64,000 nucleotides of DNA from the NCBI GenBank assembly GCA_039602395.1, contig JBCNJP010000028.1:682001-746000 (forward strand). Reading direction: 5' to 3'. The position numbers were made by a program, and so were the translations under genes. Origin of the DNA: Deinandra increscens subsp. villosa (taxonomy: Eukaryota; Streptophyta; Magnoliopsida; Asterales; Asteraceae). A model generated the notes under the pieces. That model ran no database searches, was not told the DNA's origin, and saw only the letters and a list, made by a program, of their open reading frames with translations. Shown here piece by piece: positions 43,549-55,430 of this stretch (its first letter is position 1; every line of letters begins with the position of its first letter).

Positions 43549-45724
43549 TTTTTGGATCCGCGAAGTCCAATTTCTTGGACACATTGTTAATGAGGAAGGA
43601 ATTCATGTCGATCCAGCCAAAGTGGAAGCAATAAAGAACTGGTCTACCCCAAGAGCGCCAACGGAGATCCGACAATTTTTAGGGCTTGCCGGATATTATC
43701 GAAGGTTTATTAAGGGTTTCTCTCAACTGGCTCAACCCTTAACGGCCTTAACGCACAAAGGAGTGCAATACAGATGGGGTGAGAAGGAAGAGCGCGCGTT
43801 TCAGACGCTTAAAGATATGTTATGTTCGGCTCCAATTCTTGCGTTACCCGATGGAATAGACGACTTTGTGGTTTACTGCGATGCATCGATTCAAGGACTC
43901 GGTTGCGTGTTGATGCAACGAGATAAAGTGATTGCCTATGGGTCCAGGCAACTAAAAGATACAGAAAAGAACTATACAACGCATGATTTGGAAATGGGAG
44001 CCGTTGTTCATGCACTTAAGATTTGGAGACATTACCTATATGGAACAAAGTGCACGATATTCACCGATCACAAAAGTCTACAGCACATCTTTGATCAGAA
44101 AGACCTCAACATGCGACAACGACGGTGGGTCGAGTTACTAAATGATTATGATTTGGCCATTAAGTATCATCCTGGAAAAGCCAACGTTGTGGCCGATGCC
44201 CTGAGCAGAAAAGAATACGAAAAGCCTCGTCGGGTACGAGCGCTTCAACTTACAATACATTCAGGATTACCGGATCGAATCCGTGACTGCCAACGAGAAG
44301 CTTTGAAAGCAGAAAACTTCGCAGCTGAAGCACTGCGTGGTATAGATGGCCATTCTGAAGATAAGTCCGATGGACTCACGTATTATAATGACAGAATCTG
44401 GGTTCCAATGTTTGGAAATCTCCGTGAGCTCGTGATGGACGAGGCTCACAAATCAAGATACTCGGTGCACCCTGGATCGGATAAAATGTATCAAGACTTG
44501 AAAAATCTTTATTGGTGGCCGAATATGAAAGCCGACATTGCTCGATATGTGGCTAAATGCTTAACATGTTCAAGGGTCAAGATTGAATACCAAAAGCCTT
44601 CTGGTTTACTGCAACAACCAAAGATCCCAGAATGGAAATGGGAGGACATCTCCATGGATTTTGTAACGGGACTACCTCATCGATCAAATCAACCAGATGC
44701 GATTTGGGTTGTCATCGATCGACTAACCAAATCGGCACATTTCATTCCGATGAAGGAAAGTGATAATATGGATAAATTGACAAAACTGTACATCGACAAA
44801 ATTGTGAAGCTTCACGGTGTGCCTAAGACTATCATTTCAGATCGAGATCCTCGATTTACTTCCCGGTTATGGCAATCAATGCAGGAAGCATTGGGAACCC
44901 GACTAGACATGAGCACAGCTTATCACCCGCAGACTGACGGTCAGACGGAACGAACGATTCAAACCTTAGAAGATATGCTCCGAGCTTGTGTTCTGGATTT
45001 TGGGAAAGATTGGGAGACTCACCTCCCACTGGTGGAGTTCTCTTACAACAATAGTTATCATTCAAGTATAGGTGCTGCACCTTTTGAAGCACTTTATGGC
45101 AGAAAATGTAGATCGCCCGTGTGTTGGGCTGAAACAGGTGAGAAAGGGCTCACTGGACCGGAAGTTATCCATGATATGACCGAACGGATTATTCAAATTA
45201 GGCAACGGCTAGCTGCAGCACGTGATCGACAAAAGAGTTATGCCGACAAACGCCGAAAACCTCTAAAGTTTGAGGTGGGTGACAAAGTATTGTTGAAGGT
45301 ATCTCCTTGGAAGGGAGTGATACGCTTCGGGAAGCGTGGAAAGTTAAATCCTCGCTACATCGGTCCGTTTGAAATTATTGGGGAAGTAGGCCCGGTGGCC
45401 TATCGATTGCAACTCCCTGCTGAACTCGATGGAGTTCACAACGTGTTTCACGTTTCCAATCTAAAGAAATGTCTGGCTGAAGACATCGAAATAATTCCCT
45501 TGGAGGAATTGGAAATTGACGAACATTTGAGATTCATCGAGCAACCGGTAGAAATCATGGGACGCGAGGAGAAAGCCCTCAAACGTAGCAAGATTCCGAT
45601 CGTCAAGGTGCGATGGAACTCAAGACGTGGACCTGAATATACTTGGGAACGTGAGGATCAGATGAAGAAAAAGTATCCTCACCTGTTCGAGCAAACGTCC
45701 ACGGAAACTCATGGTATGATTTAA
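43549..45724 (+). pseudogene. Inverted partial Pol copy: connection, RNase H, integrase, chromodomain
   Basis: Open plus-strand frame that repeats, in inverted orientation, the C-terminal ~730 codons of the polyprotein at 35769-37945, with no visible damage. It begins inside the region after RT ('FLGHIVNEEGIHVDPAKVEA') and includes RNase H ('VVYCDASIQGLG'), the zinc region, all three integrase core acids and the Tekay chromodomain. No RT or gag precedes it, and its first in-frame initiation would be a GTG-type codon, so it is a truncated duplicate and not an independent gene. Together with 45725-47226 it forms an inverted repeat of about 3.7 kb with 34267-37945. Confidence 0.9.
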
Positions 45725-45883
45725 TTTTGGGGACCAAAATTCCTTAACGGGAGGAGGATGTGACAACCCTAAAACTTTTTGCTTTCTTTCCCCAGCGACG
45801 ATAGCAACGACGACAGCTGATGCTGCGAACGCTACGACACAAGAATAATTTTCGGGACGAAAATTCCAATTTCAGGGGAATGA
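45725..45883 (+). other. 3' untranslated end and polypurine tract, plus orientation
   Basis: Inverted copy of 35610-35768, ending 'caggggaatga' before TGTGACA at 45884. Confidence 0.8.
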
Positions 45884-48569
45884 TGTGACACCCGAGAATT
45901 TCAAGGTTAACTTCCGTTAGACAAACCCGTTAGTTACGTTATAAGTAGCTAATGCATAACTAGGCCGAATACGTCCACGACCTTTGGTTGATCACCGAAC
46001 CGTCCATATGTGTTATGTGTTCATCATTGATTGTCTTTATGTGCAATGTGATTTAAATACATGACTTATTATTGTGAATAGCATGATTAATTGTAAATAC
46101 TTGATTATGTGAAAATTGCCTAAATTTGGTAGTCAGCGAAACTACCGAGCGAAATTACAGATTCGCCCGGTAGCAGGCTAGACTGATCAATGTGTCCGAG
46201 ATCAGAGCCAGTTTCGCCAGCCAGCGAAACTGCCAGCGAAACTAGCCCCTGATATAAATAAACTTAATAAACCCTAGTAGCCTCATTTGCCTCATATCAC
46301 AACAAACACACACACACTCTTTTCTCCTGGAGATTCTGGTCAGTCGAGGTTCACACCAAGTTGTCGAGATCTCAGCCTCGAACCATCATCTACCAAGCTA
46401 GGAGATCGAACCGTGAGTCCCAAAAACCTCCATTATGTGTTTTATATGTGTTTTTCTTAAAAAGCATGACCAAACCTTCATGATATTGCTTGATCTTCTG
46501 TATATATGCTTTAGGATGCTAGATCTGTAACAAAGTTGATAACTTTACGTGTGAAATCCATCCATATTAGAGATTTGTGCAAATTAGTTCATTTTAGGGT
46601 TTTGAACCCATTTTAGAGAATTGATGATCAAAATGCATGTTAAACTTGTTAAAGCTGCTTGATTTATGTTGGTAAATGCCTAGGGATACTAGATAATGAA
46701 TTGCATGTATGATCAGAAGCTGTTAGGTTGATTTTTAGGCAAATCCGTATGTTTTTCGCGACCAGCGAAACTGCTGTTCTCTGGGCGAAACTAAGTAGCG
46801 AAATTACATCTCCTTCCAGCGACACTGACCAGCGAAACTATAGTGTCGCCGGGAACCTGACCAGACCAGCTCGAGCGAAACTATCGAGCGAAATACCTGA
46901 ACGAAAGTTCAAACCAGTTTCCCTGCGAAACTAGGCTAGCGAAACTGCGTCAGCAGTTTCGGGCGAAACTAGCCTAGCGAAACTGTGTTACTGGGCATTG
47001 CCTAGCGAAAGTGCTGCCCGTGCACCTAGCGAAACTGCCTAGCGAAACTATGCTAGCGAAACTAAGACCTGACCCAAAAAAAACCAAACTTGTGAAATTT
47101 GCTTAAGTGTTATGCCATGACTTACATGATTATGCCATGATGAAACATGTTTGATATCTGATTTATATAAACCCTTGCTTATGATCAACCATTGGTGTCG
47201 TGTGTCGGTATGTCGAGTCATAGTTGCAACTATGACTCGACATACCGACACACGACACCAATGGTTGATCATAAGCAAGGGTTTATATAAATCAGATATC
47301 AAACATGTTTCATCATGGCATAATCATGTAAGTCATGGCATAACACTTAAGCAAATTTCACAAGTTTGGTTTTTTTGGGTCAGGTCTTAGTTTCGCTAGC
47401 ATAGTTTCGCTAGGCAGTTTCGCTAGGTGCACGGGCAGCACTTTCGCTAGGCAATGCCCGGTAACACAGTTTCGCTAGGCTAGTTTCGCCCGAAACTGCT
47501 GACGCAGTTTCGCTAGCCTAGTTTCGCAGGGAAACTGGTTTGAACTTTCGTTCAGGTATTTCGCTCGATAGTTTCGCTCGAGCTGGTCTGGTCAGGTTCC
47601 CGGCGACACTATAGTTTTGCTGGTCAGTGTCGCTGGAAGGAGATGTAATTTCGCTACTTAGTTTCGCCCAGAGAACAGGCAGTTTCGCTGGTCGCGAAAA
47701 ACATACGGATTTGCCTAAAAATCAACCTAACAGCTTCTGATCATACATGCAATTCATTATCTAGTATCCCTAGGCATTTACCAACATAAATCAAGCAGCT
47801 TTAACAAGTTTAACATGCATTTTGATCATCAATTCTCTAAAATGGGTTCAAAACCCTAAAATGAACTAATTTGCACAAATCTCTAATATGGATGGATTTC
47901 ACACGTAAAGTTATCAACTTTGTTACAGATCTAGCATCCTAAAGCATATATACAGAAGATCAAGCAATATCATGAAGGTTTGGTCATGCTTTTTAAGAAA
48001 AACACATATAAAACACATAATGGAGGTTTTTGGGACTCACGGTTCGATCTCCTAGCTTGGTAGATGATGGTTCGAGGCTGAGATCTCGACAACTTGGTGT
48101 GAACCTCGACTGACCAGAATCTCCAGGAGAAAAGAGTGTGTGTGTGTTTGTTGTGATATGAGGCAAATGAGGCTACTAGGGTTTATTAAGTTTATTTATA
48201 TCAGGGGCTAGTTTCGCTGGCAGTTTCGCTGGCAGGCGAAACTGGCTCTGATCTCGGACACATTGATCAGTCTAGCCTGCTACCGGGCGAATCTGTAATT
48301 TCGCTCGGTAGTTTCGCTGACTACCAAATTTAGGCAATTTTCACATAATCAAGTATTTACAATTAATCATGCTATTCACAATAATAAGTCATGTATTTAA
48401 ATCACATTGCACATAAAGACAATCAATGATGAACACATAACACATATGGACGGTTCGGTGATCAACCAAAGGTCGTGGACGTATTCGGCCTAGTTATGCA
48501 TTAGCTACTTATAACGTAACTAACGGGTTTGTCTAACGGAAGTTAACCTTGAAATTCTCGGGTGTCACA
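45884..48569. repeat. 2,686-bp LTR palindrome
   Basis: The left arm (45884-47226, plus sense) and right arm (47227-48569, minus sense) are each 1,343 bp and are both the first part of the LTR, meeting head to head at 'catagttgcaactatg'. Each arm ends in the LTR terminus. The arms differ at a few places: a missing base near 46774, a T for C near 46993, a T for C near 47617 and an A for T near 48233. The left arm joins the plus-sense pol piece; the right arm ends at the target duplication. Confidence 0.92.
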
Positions 48570-48574
48570 TGAGA
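48570..48574. repeat. Target-site duplication TGAGA, right copy
   Basis: TGAGA directly after the LTR terminus GTGTCACA, matching 33063-33067. Confidence 0.88.
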
Positions 48575-48712
48575 GTTCTTGAGGAAGTCAATCATGCCGT
48601 TGTAAATGTCAGTTTTACTGGGTGCTTCAAGATAAGCCACCAGGTTGTGTTCCACAAGGAACTTTGAATCACTGGCAGGCTTCTTGCCACTTGAACTCGC
48701 CTTGGGTGCCAT
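48570..48712 (-). pseudogene. Copia-associated extra ORF, 5' part
   Basis: Starts at the ATG at 48712 ('MAPKASSSGKKPASDSKFLV'), followed by 'EHNLVAYLEAPSKTDIYNGM' and 'IDFLKNS', and is cut by the gypsy insertion. It continues at 33067 on the far side. A related N-terminus is at 57804-57968, which supports it as a real protein family with a conserved 'EHNxVAYxE' signature. It lies about 670 bp downstream of the copia pol stop on the same strand, so it probably belongs to that element. Confidence 0.72.
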
Positions 48713-49381
48713 TGATGATGTAGAATTTGAGAGAAATTTCCGGTTTTTGGAAAGTTATGGAGAGAGTTTGGGGTTTGAGAGAAATTGGGAAATGACGGTA
48801 ATTTGGGGCTTTTTACCTTTTCCGTCGATGACGTGGAGGGGAGAGGTTTTAACACAACCGTTCAGTAACTGATGTGACCGGTACAACACTAAAGCATGTC
48901 ATTATCCAAAAGGATATTTACTGAAACCTCGGATATTGAATGGTTAAAAACATAATGGGTAATTAAATGTGTATCCACTTAAAAAGGTGTGCCTTCCGGG
49001 TAATTTAATGAAAAGTGACTTTGACTTGTTGACCCAGAAGTTCAAGCGGAACCCATTTTCTCCTTTATTTTAAAAACCAAATTTCTTCCGTTTGAACTTC
49101 AAGCAGATAATTTTTCCGCTTGGAAGATTTGTTTTCAAAAACTTTTTCCACACAATTTACAAAGTATTTTTCCGGTTGAAGTTCACCCGGAGATTTTTAA
49201 AAGTTTTGTTCTTGTAGGTTGAACCAGAACTTGGACCGGAAAACCAAAACACATGATTTTTGAAAATTTGTGTTAATTTTTCATAGTTTAACAGCAGTTA
49301 CTGACTATGAACTAAAATGTATCAAGAGACGGGTTGTTGAGCACATGCCTCTCTTTTATTAAAATTGTGAAAAGTTTTGTG
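48713..49381 (-). other. Copia spacer between pol and the extra ORF; no gene
   Basis: Non-coding. It contains several TTCAAGCGGAA/TTCCGCTTGAA-type motifs ('ttcaagcggaac' at 49039, 'tttccgcttgg' near 49113, and looser forms to 49230), the same motif type as in the copia LTR at 10873-11399. Confidence 0.55.
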
Positions 49382-51201
49382 TTAGTCAAAGTTCATCATC
49401 CCAATGGCTGTGATAAGGTAGAAAAATCTTGCCTCATCAAAAGCTTTGGTGAACATATCAGCCAATTGATGATCAGTGTGAACTTTGAATAACTTAATCA
49501 GATTCTTTTCTGCACAATCTCTAATAAAGTGATACCTTATATCAATGTGCTTTGTTTTGGAGTGCTTGAATGGATTGTTGATGATGGATATGGCATTGTT
49601 GTTTTCTGCAAAAATAGGAGTTTTCATGAAGGTGATCCCATAATCAAGCATCTGATTTTGGATCCAAAGAACTTGACTACAACAACTTGAGGCAGCAATG
49701 TATTCAGCTTCAGCTGTTGATGTAGAAACACAAGTTTGTTTCTTGCACTGCTAATAAACAAGTCTTTCACCCAAGAATTAACATCCTCCTGATGTTGATT
49801 TCTTGTCTATGCCACATCCTCCATAGTCACTGACAGTGAATGCTCTAAAGGAGAAATCAGATTTCTTAGGGTACCACAAACCCAATTTTGGTTGACCCTT
49901 CAAGTACTTGAAAATTCTTCTGACTGCTAGCATGTGTAATTCCTTTGGTGAGGACTAATATCTTACACATAAGCAAACACTGAACATTATGGCAGGTCTA
50001 CTTGCTGTGAGATACATCAGTGATCCTATCATGGCTCTATACATGTGTACATCCACTGGCTTCCCACTTGAGTCACTTGTAAACTTGTTGGAAGTGGAAA
50101 TAGGAGTTTTTGCACTTGAACATGCTTGGATGTCAAACCTCTTCAGCATATCTTGAATATACTTTGACTGGTTCAGAAAAATCTCAGCTGCAGTTTGCTT
50201 CACTTGTAATCCCAAGAAGAATGTTAATTCTCCCATGGAACTCATTTTAATTTTTGACTGCATCAAAGTTTCAAACTCCTTGCACAAAACAGTATTAGAT
50301 GAACCAAAAATAATATCATCTACATAAATTTGAACCATCAACATATCCTTACAAACACATTTGACAAAAAGTGTTTTGTCAATTGCTCCTCTCCTGTAGC
50401 CATTATCTAGAAGGTAGTTAGAAAGAGTTTCATACCAGGTTCTAGGAGCTTGTTTGAGGCCATACAGGACTTTGATCAGCTTGTATACCCTGTTTGGATG
50501 ATGAGGGTCCTCAAAACCAGGAGGTTGTTTGACATATACTTCTTGTTCTAGTAGGCCATACAGGAAGGCACTTTTGACATCCATCTGAAATACTTGGAAT
50601 TCTTTGAAAGCAGCATAGGCTAGAAAGATTCTAATTGCTTCTAATCTAGCCACAAGTGCAAATACTTCATCATAATCTATGCCCTCTTCCTGTACATAGC
50701 CTTGCACAACCAGTCTTCCTTTCTTTTTAATAACAATGCCCCTATCATCCTTCTTGTTTCTAAATACCCACTTTGTACTAATTGGTTCTGCTCCATCAGG
50801 CAGATCTACCAATTCCCAAACTTTCTGTTTGTTGATTTGAAATAACTCTTCTTGCATTGCCTCTACCCAACTGTTGTCTTCCAAGGCATTAGCTACCTTG
50901 GTGGGTACTTCTTGAGACAAAAATACGGCATGCAAACATATGTTTGCATCAGCAGATTTACTTTTTGTCAACTATGGGGCTGAAACATCTCCAATAATAT
51001 TTTCCAAAGGATGATTCTTGTTGATTCTTCTATCTATGTGCATGGGGAACTCATGGCTTCTTCCATTTGAGGGTATATTAAGCCGAGGGAGTATGTGATC
51101 AAGCTTAACATTACCAATGTGTGATACAGGATCTGAAACTTCAACTATTTCATGAGAATTTGTTTCTGAATAGTAGGTCAGATGCTCTAAATTAAGCTCA
51201 T
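49382..51201 (-). pseudogene. Copia (Sirevirus-like) RT and RNase H
   Basis: RT is open over 49955-50971: 'WVEAMQEELFQINKQKVWEL', 'QMDVKSAFLYGLLEQEVYV', 'LYGLKQAPRTWYETLSNYL' and the catalytic 'YVDDIIFGSS', then 'FFLGLQVKQT' and 'MIGSLMYLTASRP', the wording typical of Sireviruses. A stop at 49955, and others near 49800 and 49750, interrupt the connection to RNase H ('STAEAEYIAASSCC', 'MLDYGITFMKTPIFAENNNA'), which ends at 49382. Upstream, a TAG separates 'NIIGDVSAP' from RT, and the integrase lies in the gap. Catalytic residues remain, but the frame is broken. Confidence 0.88.
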
Positions 51202-51701
51202 NNNNNNNNNNNNNNNNNNNNNNNNNNNNNNNNNNNNNNNNNNNNNNNNNNNNNNNNNNNNNNNNNNNNNNNNNNNNNNNNNNNNNNNNNNNNNNNNNNN
51301 NNNNNNNNNNNNNNNNNNNNNNNNNNNNNNNNNNNNNNNNNNNNNNNNNNNNNNNNNNNNNNNNNNNNNNNNNNNNNNNNNNNNNNNNNNNNNNNNNNNN
51401 NNNNNNNNNNNNNNNNNNNNNNNNNNNNNNNNNNNNNNNNNNNNNNNNNNNNNNNNNNNNNNNNNNNNNNNNNNNNNNNNNNNNNNNNNNNNNNNNNNNN
51501 NNNNNNNNNNNNNNNNNNNNNNNNNNNNNNNNNNNNNNNNNNNNNNNNNNNNNNNNNNNNNNNNNNNNNNNNNNNNNNNNNNNNNNNNNNNNNNNNNNNN
51601 NNNNNNNNNNNNNNNNNNNNNNNNNNNNNNNNNNNNNNNNNNNNNNNNNNNNNNNNNNNNNNNNNNNNNNNNNNNNNNNNNNNNNNNNNNNNNNNNNNNN
51701 N
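51202..51701. other. Assembly gap (500 N)
   Basis: Same fixed length as the first gap. It hides the junction between minus-strand copia and plus-strand gypsy sequence. Confidence 0.98.
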
Positions 51702-52876
51702 CGAGAATGAAAAAGGCAATTGCTGCCTATGTTGAAAAATGTCCAATTTGTTTGCAAGTAAAGGCTGAACATCAGAAACCTGCTGGTTGCCTTCAGAGAA
51801 TAGAACTCCCCGAGTGGAAATGGGAAGAAATTACCATGGATTTCGTGACAAAGCTTCCAAAGACTAGAAGCGGGAACGATGCCGTTTGGGTAGTCGTGGA
51901 CCGTTTGACAAAATCTACTCACTTCTTACCAATGGCAGAAACTTACAATGGAAAGCAACTCGCAAAGCTGTTTGTAAACGAAATCATATCGAAGCACGGA
52001 GTGCCGAAGTCTATAATCTCTGATAGAGATACTAGATTCACTTCTCATTTTTGGCAAAGCTTTCAAGAAGCAATGGGGACCAAATTAGAATTTAGTACAG
52101 CCTATCATCCCCAAACTGATGGACAGAGCGAGAAAACAATTCAAACGTTAGAAGATATGCTGAGAGCTTGTGTTATAGAATTTGGTGGTAGCTGGGATGA
52201 TCATCTTCCACTAGCCGAATTCTCATACAATAATAGCTACCACACTAGCATTCAAATGGAACCGTTTGAAGCATTATATGGCAGGAAATGTCGAACACCA
52301 GTGTGTTGGTCTGAAGTGGGAGAAGGCCAACTTACAGGACCTGAACTGATAATGGAAACTACTGAAAAAGTTAGGGAGATCCGTAAAAGGCTTAAAACCG
52401 CTCAAGACCGACAGAAGAGCTACGCAGATCGGCGTAGGAGACCACTCGAGTTCGCAGAAGTGGACATGGTGATGTTGAAAATATCACCCTGGAAAGGAAT
52501 AATCCGATTTGGCAAAAGAGGGAAATTGAGCCCACGGTATATCGGACCTTTCAAGATAATATCAAGAGTCAGAGAAGTAGCTTATCAGCTAGAATTGCCT
52601 GAGGAACTTAGCGGAGTTCACGATGTGTTTCATGTGTCGAATCTACGGAAATGTATGGTAGATGAAGCTCTCGTGGTTCCGTTAAAAGAAATCAAAATCG
52701 ATAAAAAGCTAAATTTCATAGAACAGCCCATGGAAATAATGGAACGAATCACAAAGAAGCTATGCAAGAAAAGGATTACAATGGTGAAAGTCAAGTGGGA
52801 TGCTAGACGCGGTCCCGAATATACGTGGGAATCTGAAGTAGACATGAGGAGAAAATACCCCCAACTATTCAATTAG
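51702..52876 (+). CDS. Tekay-like integrase with chromodomain, N-terminus in gap
   Basis: Open plus-strand frame that enters from the gap. The Cys pair of the zinc domain is present ('CPICLQVKAEHQKP'); the His pair would lie in the N run. The core has 'ITMDFVTKLPKTRS' (Asp), 'SIISDRDTRFTSHFW' (Asp) and 'GQSEKTIQTLEDML' (Glu). 'FGKRGKLSPRYIGPF' and the terminal 'ARRGPEYTWESEVDM' form the C-terminal and chromodomain parts. It ends 'YPQLFN' with TAG at 52874-52876. It is clearly a different element from the one at 35769-39704, with about half the residues changed outside motifs. No stop is present, so this is a moderately young copy. Confidence 0.9.
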
Positions 52877-52908
52877 TGCCTAACGAATTCCGGGACGGAA
52901 TTCCTTTA

Positions 52909-52920
52909 AGGGGGAGAGAA
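52909..52920 (+). promoter_or_regulatory. Polypurine tract
   Basis: 'agggggagagaa' directly precedes the LTR start TGTAACC, a textbook plus-strand primer for a gypsy element. Confidence 0.85.
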
Positions 52921-54741
52921 TGTAACCTTTGTGTCTAAAACATTGATCCAAGCTGGAATTTTCAAATGAGAAATACTCAAAATTCCTGGAAAACAATTTG
53001 AGGCGGTACGCCTAGGATTGAGAAATCCTAGGCGGTACGCGACCCGCTTGGTAAACGGGTCGGGTTGCAGCACCCATCGGATCACCGCATACCCGAGTCC
53101 CAAAATCCGGGCGGTACGCCCCAAATTGAGTATTTTGGGGCGGTACGCCTCGATCTCATGTCGTTAAAAACTAGGAGTTTGGCCTTTATATCATTGTGCA
53201 CCCGTGACCTCTGCTCATACTCGGCCAAACTCTTCTGTTGGAGCTCCAGAGACCTGCTCTTCTCTATTCCAAGCCAAAGGAAGGGTGGATCTTCTAGGGT
53301 AAGACTTTACTCAATTCTTTTCAACAATAATCACATGAACACTTGAGGAAACCCTTGATCATAGCCTTGTTTCTCATGAATGCAGCTGTGTATATGCAAA
53401 TAGGGATGATCAAAGTGTGTGAGAACTGAATTCAAGGTTAATCGAGGTAAGAATGTCTTGATTCTTGCTTAAGAAAGTTAATTAGTGTTTCTTTAAGATC
53501 ATGCATTCATAAATTGGTTATGGATCATGCATGCAATCAGAGATTTGCTCTTGGGAGTTGGATTGGGGACTGGAGAAGGCAAGGAAATCAGAAAAGCTCG
53601 ATTGTACAAGAATTCAACCATTCTATGCATGCATGTTGATTTCTTTCCATAAATGGAAACTTTATAAGTTAAGATCACATGAATCCAGAGTTGATCAGTG
53701 TTTCTAATAAGAAAATGGGTCATCTAACCATAAGAAACCTGTTCCTAATTATACTTGGGCAAAACGGGAATCGAAACAATGAAACTTACCATAAATGGAA
53801 AGCTCGGAAATTGGGGTTATGCTTTGGTTTAGAATTTAGACCATAAATGAACCTTTAATTAAACCCCATTAAGGTACTCTACTGATCCAGTAGCGAATTT
53901 GACCCAAAAACGTCAAAATATGAAAATTGTCACTAAAAGACAAAATAGTCGGGCCCCAAAACGTTGATGGGGGCGTACCGCCCAATATGGGTACATGCAG
54001 AGCGGTACGCCCTGAAAACCAAAGACAGTAACCGGAATATCAGATTACAGCGTACCGCCCAGAATTATATATATCAACGCGGTACGCCCGGATTTGAAAT
54101 CATGAACTCGGACTACCATTTGACGCGTACCGCCCAGAAATGTAAATTTCCAGGCGGTACGCCTATGAAGGAAAATGACAGAATGTTTAGTCGATTTTTA
54201 GATGAACCAAAAATTGAACCGGTTGATCTAGTGACTGTATTTCATGGTACTTTGGGCCTAAGATGGTTTTTGGACATGTTAGCATGGTATATGACTTGTA
54301 TATACATAATACTTATGATAGGTTGCTAGACACTGAAGATAGGATATTCTAGCGAATCTTGGATTGCAATCCCTGTTGAAACTTGTTTCTGACTTCATTA
54401 CTGTGAGTCCTCTGACTTCCCTCATTAGTTAACTATTTGAGATCACATTTCTGTTCTGATGTATCTGTTATATCTGTTATGACTATGTTTCTTTTGATAT
54501 AATGTATCTTTCGTTTGTTCAGTCCTGGGTCATATCCGGTGGCTATCGATTCTATAGGACGGCTAGGAGGTGCTTAGCGCATCCTCATTTAGAGTCGGCC
54601 TAGAGTTTCAATGTGAGGACTGGATGTCCGTTATGTGTGCTTGTATGTTGATATTTAGTTGGTGCCTTGGGAACTGATGCGGACAGCCGGTCCCACACCC
54701 TCCCCCGCACCTGGCAGGGGGCGGCGGAGGGGGGTGTGACA
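52921..54741 (+). mobile_element. 3' LTR of the plus-strand Tekay-like element (1,821 bp)
   Basis: Starts TGTAACCTTT right after the polypurine tract and ends GGGTGTGACA at 54741. A TATA-like 'ctttatatcat' lies near 53184. It has ten copies of GGCGGTACGCC or its complement between 53002 and 54163. Small open frames inside are ignored. The right end is set from the usual TGTGACA terminus; the partner LTR is not in the window. Confidence 0.78.
53002..54163. repeat. GGCGGTACGCC motif array
   Basis: Forward copies at 53002, 53031, 53110, 53139, 54001, 54078 and 54153; complementary GGCGTACCGCC-type copies at 53972, 54049 and 54124. The first four are arranged as two pairs whose spacers fold on themselves ('cctaggat...atcctagg' and 'ccccaaa...ttttgggg', both with a TTGAG-type loop). 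In the second group orientations alternate, so neighbours can pair directly. Confidence 0.85.
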
Positions 54742-55430
54742 AGTGTTGTTGGATCGATCCTTGAATTTTGTACAATTAACAGAATGTAGTTAGATACTTT
54801 TTAACAAAGTACATAAATAGGAAAGCATGCAGACCCTATTGATTCATTATCTCTTAGTTAGTTCTTAATTATTAATATATCACATAAAAACCCTATTGAT
54901 TAATTATTTGATATGTTATACACAAATTAAAGACATCTAAAGGGAAGAGTGGAACACATCATGTCTTCAGTGGATATAAACAAACAGTTCACCATTTCTA
55001 GCAAAGTAGCAGATGCATGACATCAACATTCTTCTATTCTTCTACAGGGGATTTAAGCTACAATTTCTTTATTTTGTACCCCTCTAACATGAACGTACAA
55101 AAAATGTTGGAAACATTCCTATATATGTCCTCTAGGATCATTTCCTAGCTAGTAATGACCAGAGTAACGTAAATTAGTTCTTAGTTATTAATACATCACA
55201 TAAAGACCCTATTGACTAATTATTTGATATGTTATACACAAATTAAAGACATCCAAAGGGAAGAGCAGAACACATCATGTCTTTAATGGATATAATTAAA
55301 CAAACAGTTCACCATTTCTAGCAGTGTACATAAAGAAGAAAGGAGGTTCACCAGTAACATGAATCTACAAACATGTGCATATGCTTGACCTCAACATTCC
55401 TAGCATAAAAATAACTAATTTAGCATGCTC
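54742..55430. repeat. Intergenic sequence with a ~145-bp direct duplication
   Basis: No gene is seen. 'tagttcttaattattaatat' and the following ~145 bp at about 54857 recur at about 55166 with about 10 percent change, sharing 'gatatgttatacacaaatta' and 'acagttcaccatttctagca'. Family not recognised. Confidence 0.6.

Noticed and set aside
43622..45724. 700-codon plus-strand frame as an independent gene
   Set aside because: It is an inverted copy of the C-terminal part of the polyprotein at 35769-39704, without its own start or RT.
47048..47390. Two near-identical 79-84-codon frames on opposite strands (47048-47302 and 47151-47390)
   Set aside because: They are produced by the LTR palindrome centred at 47226; both are the same non-coding LTR sequence read from each arm.
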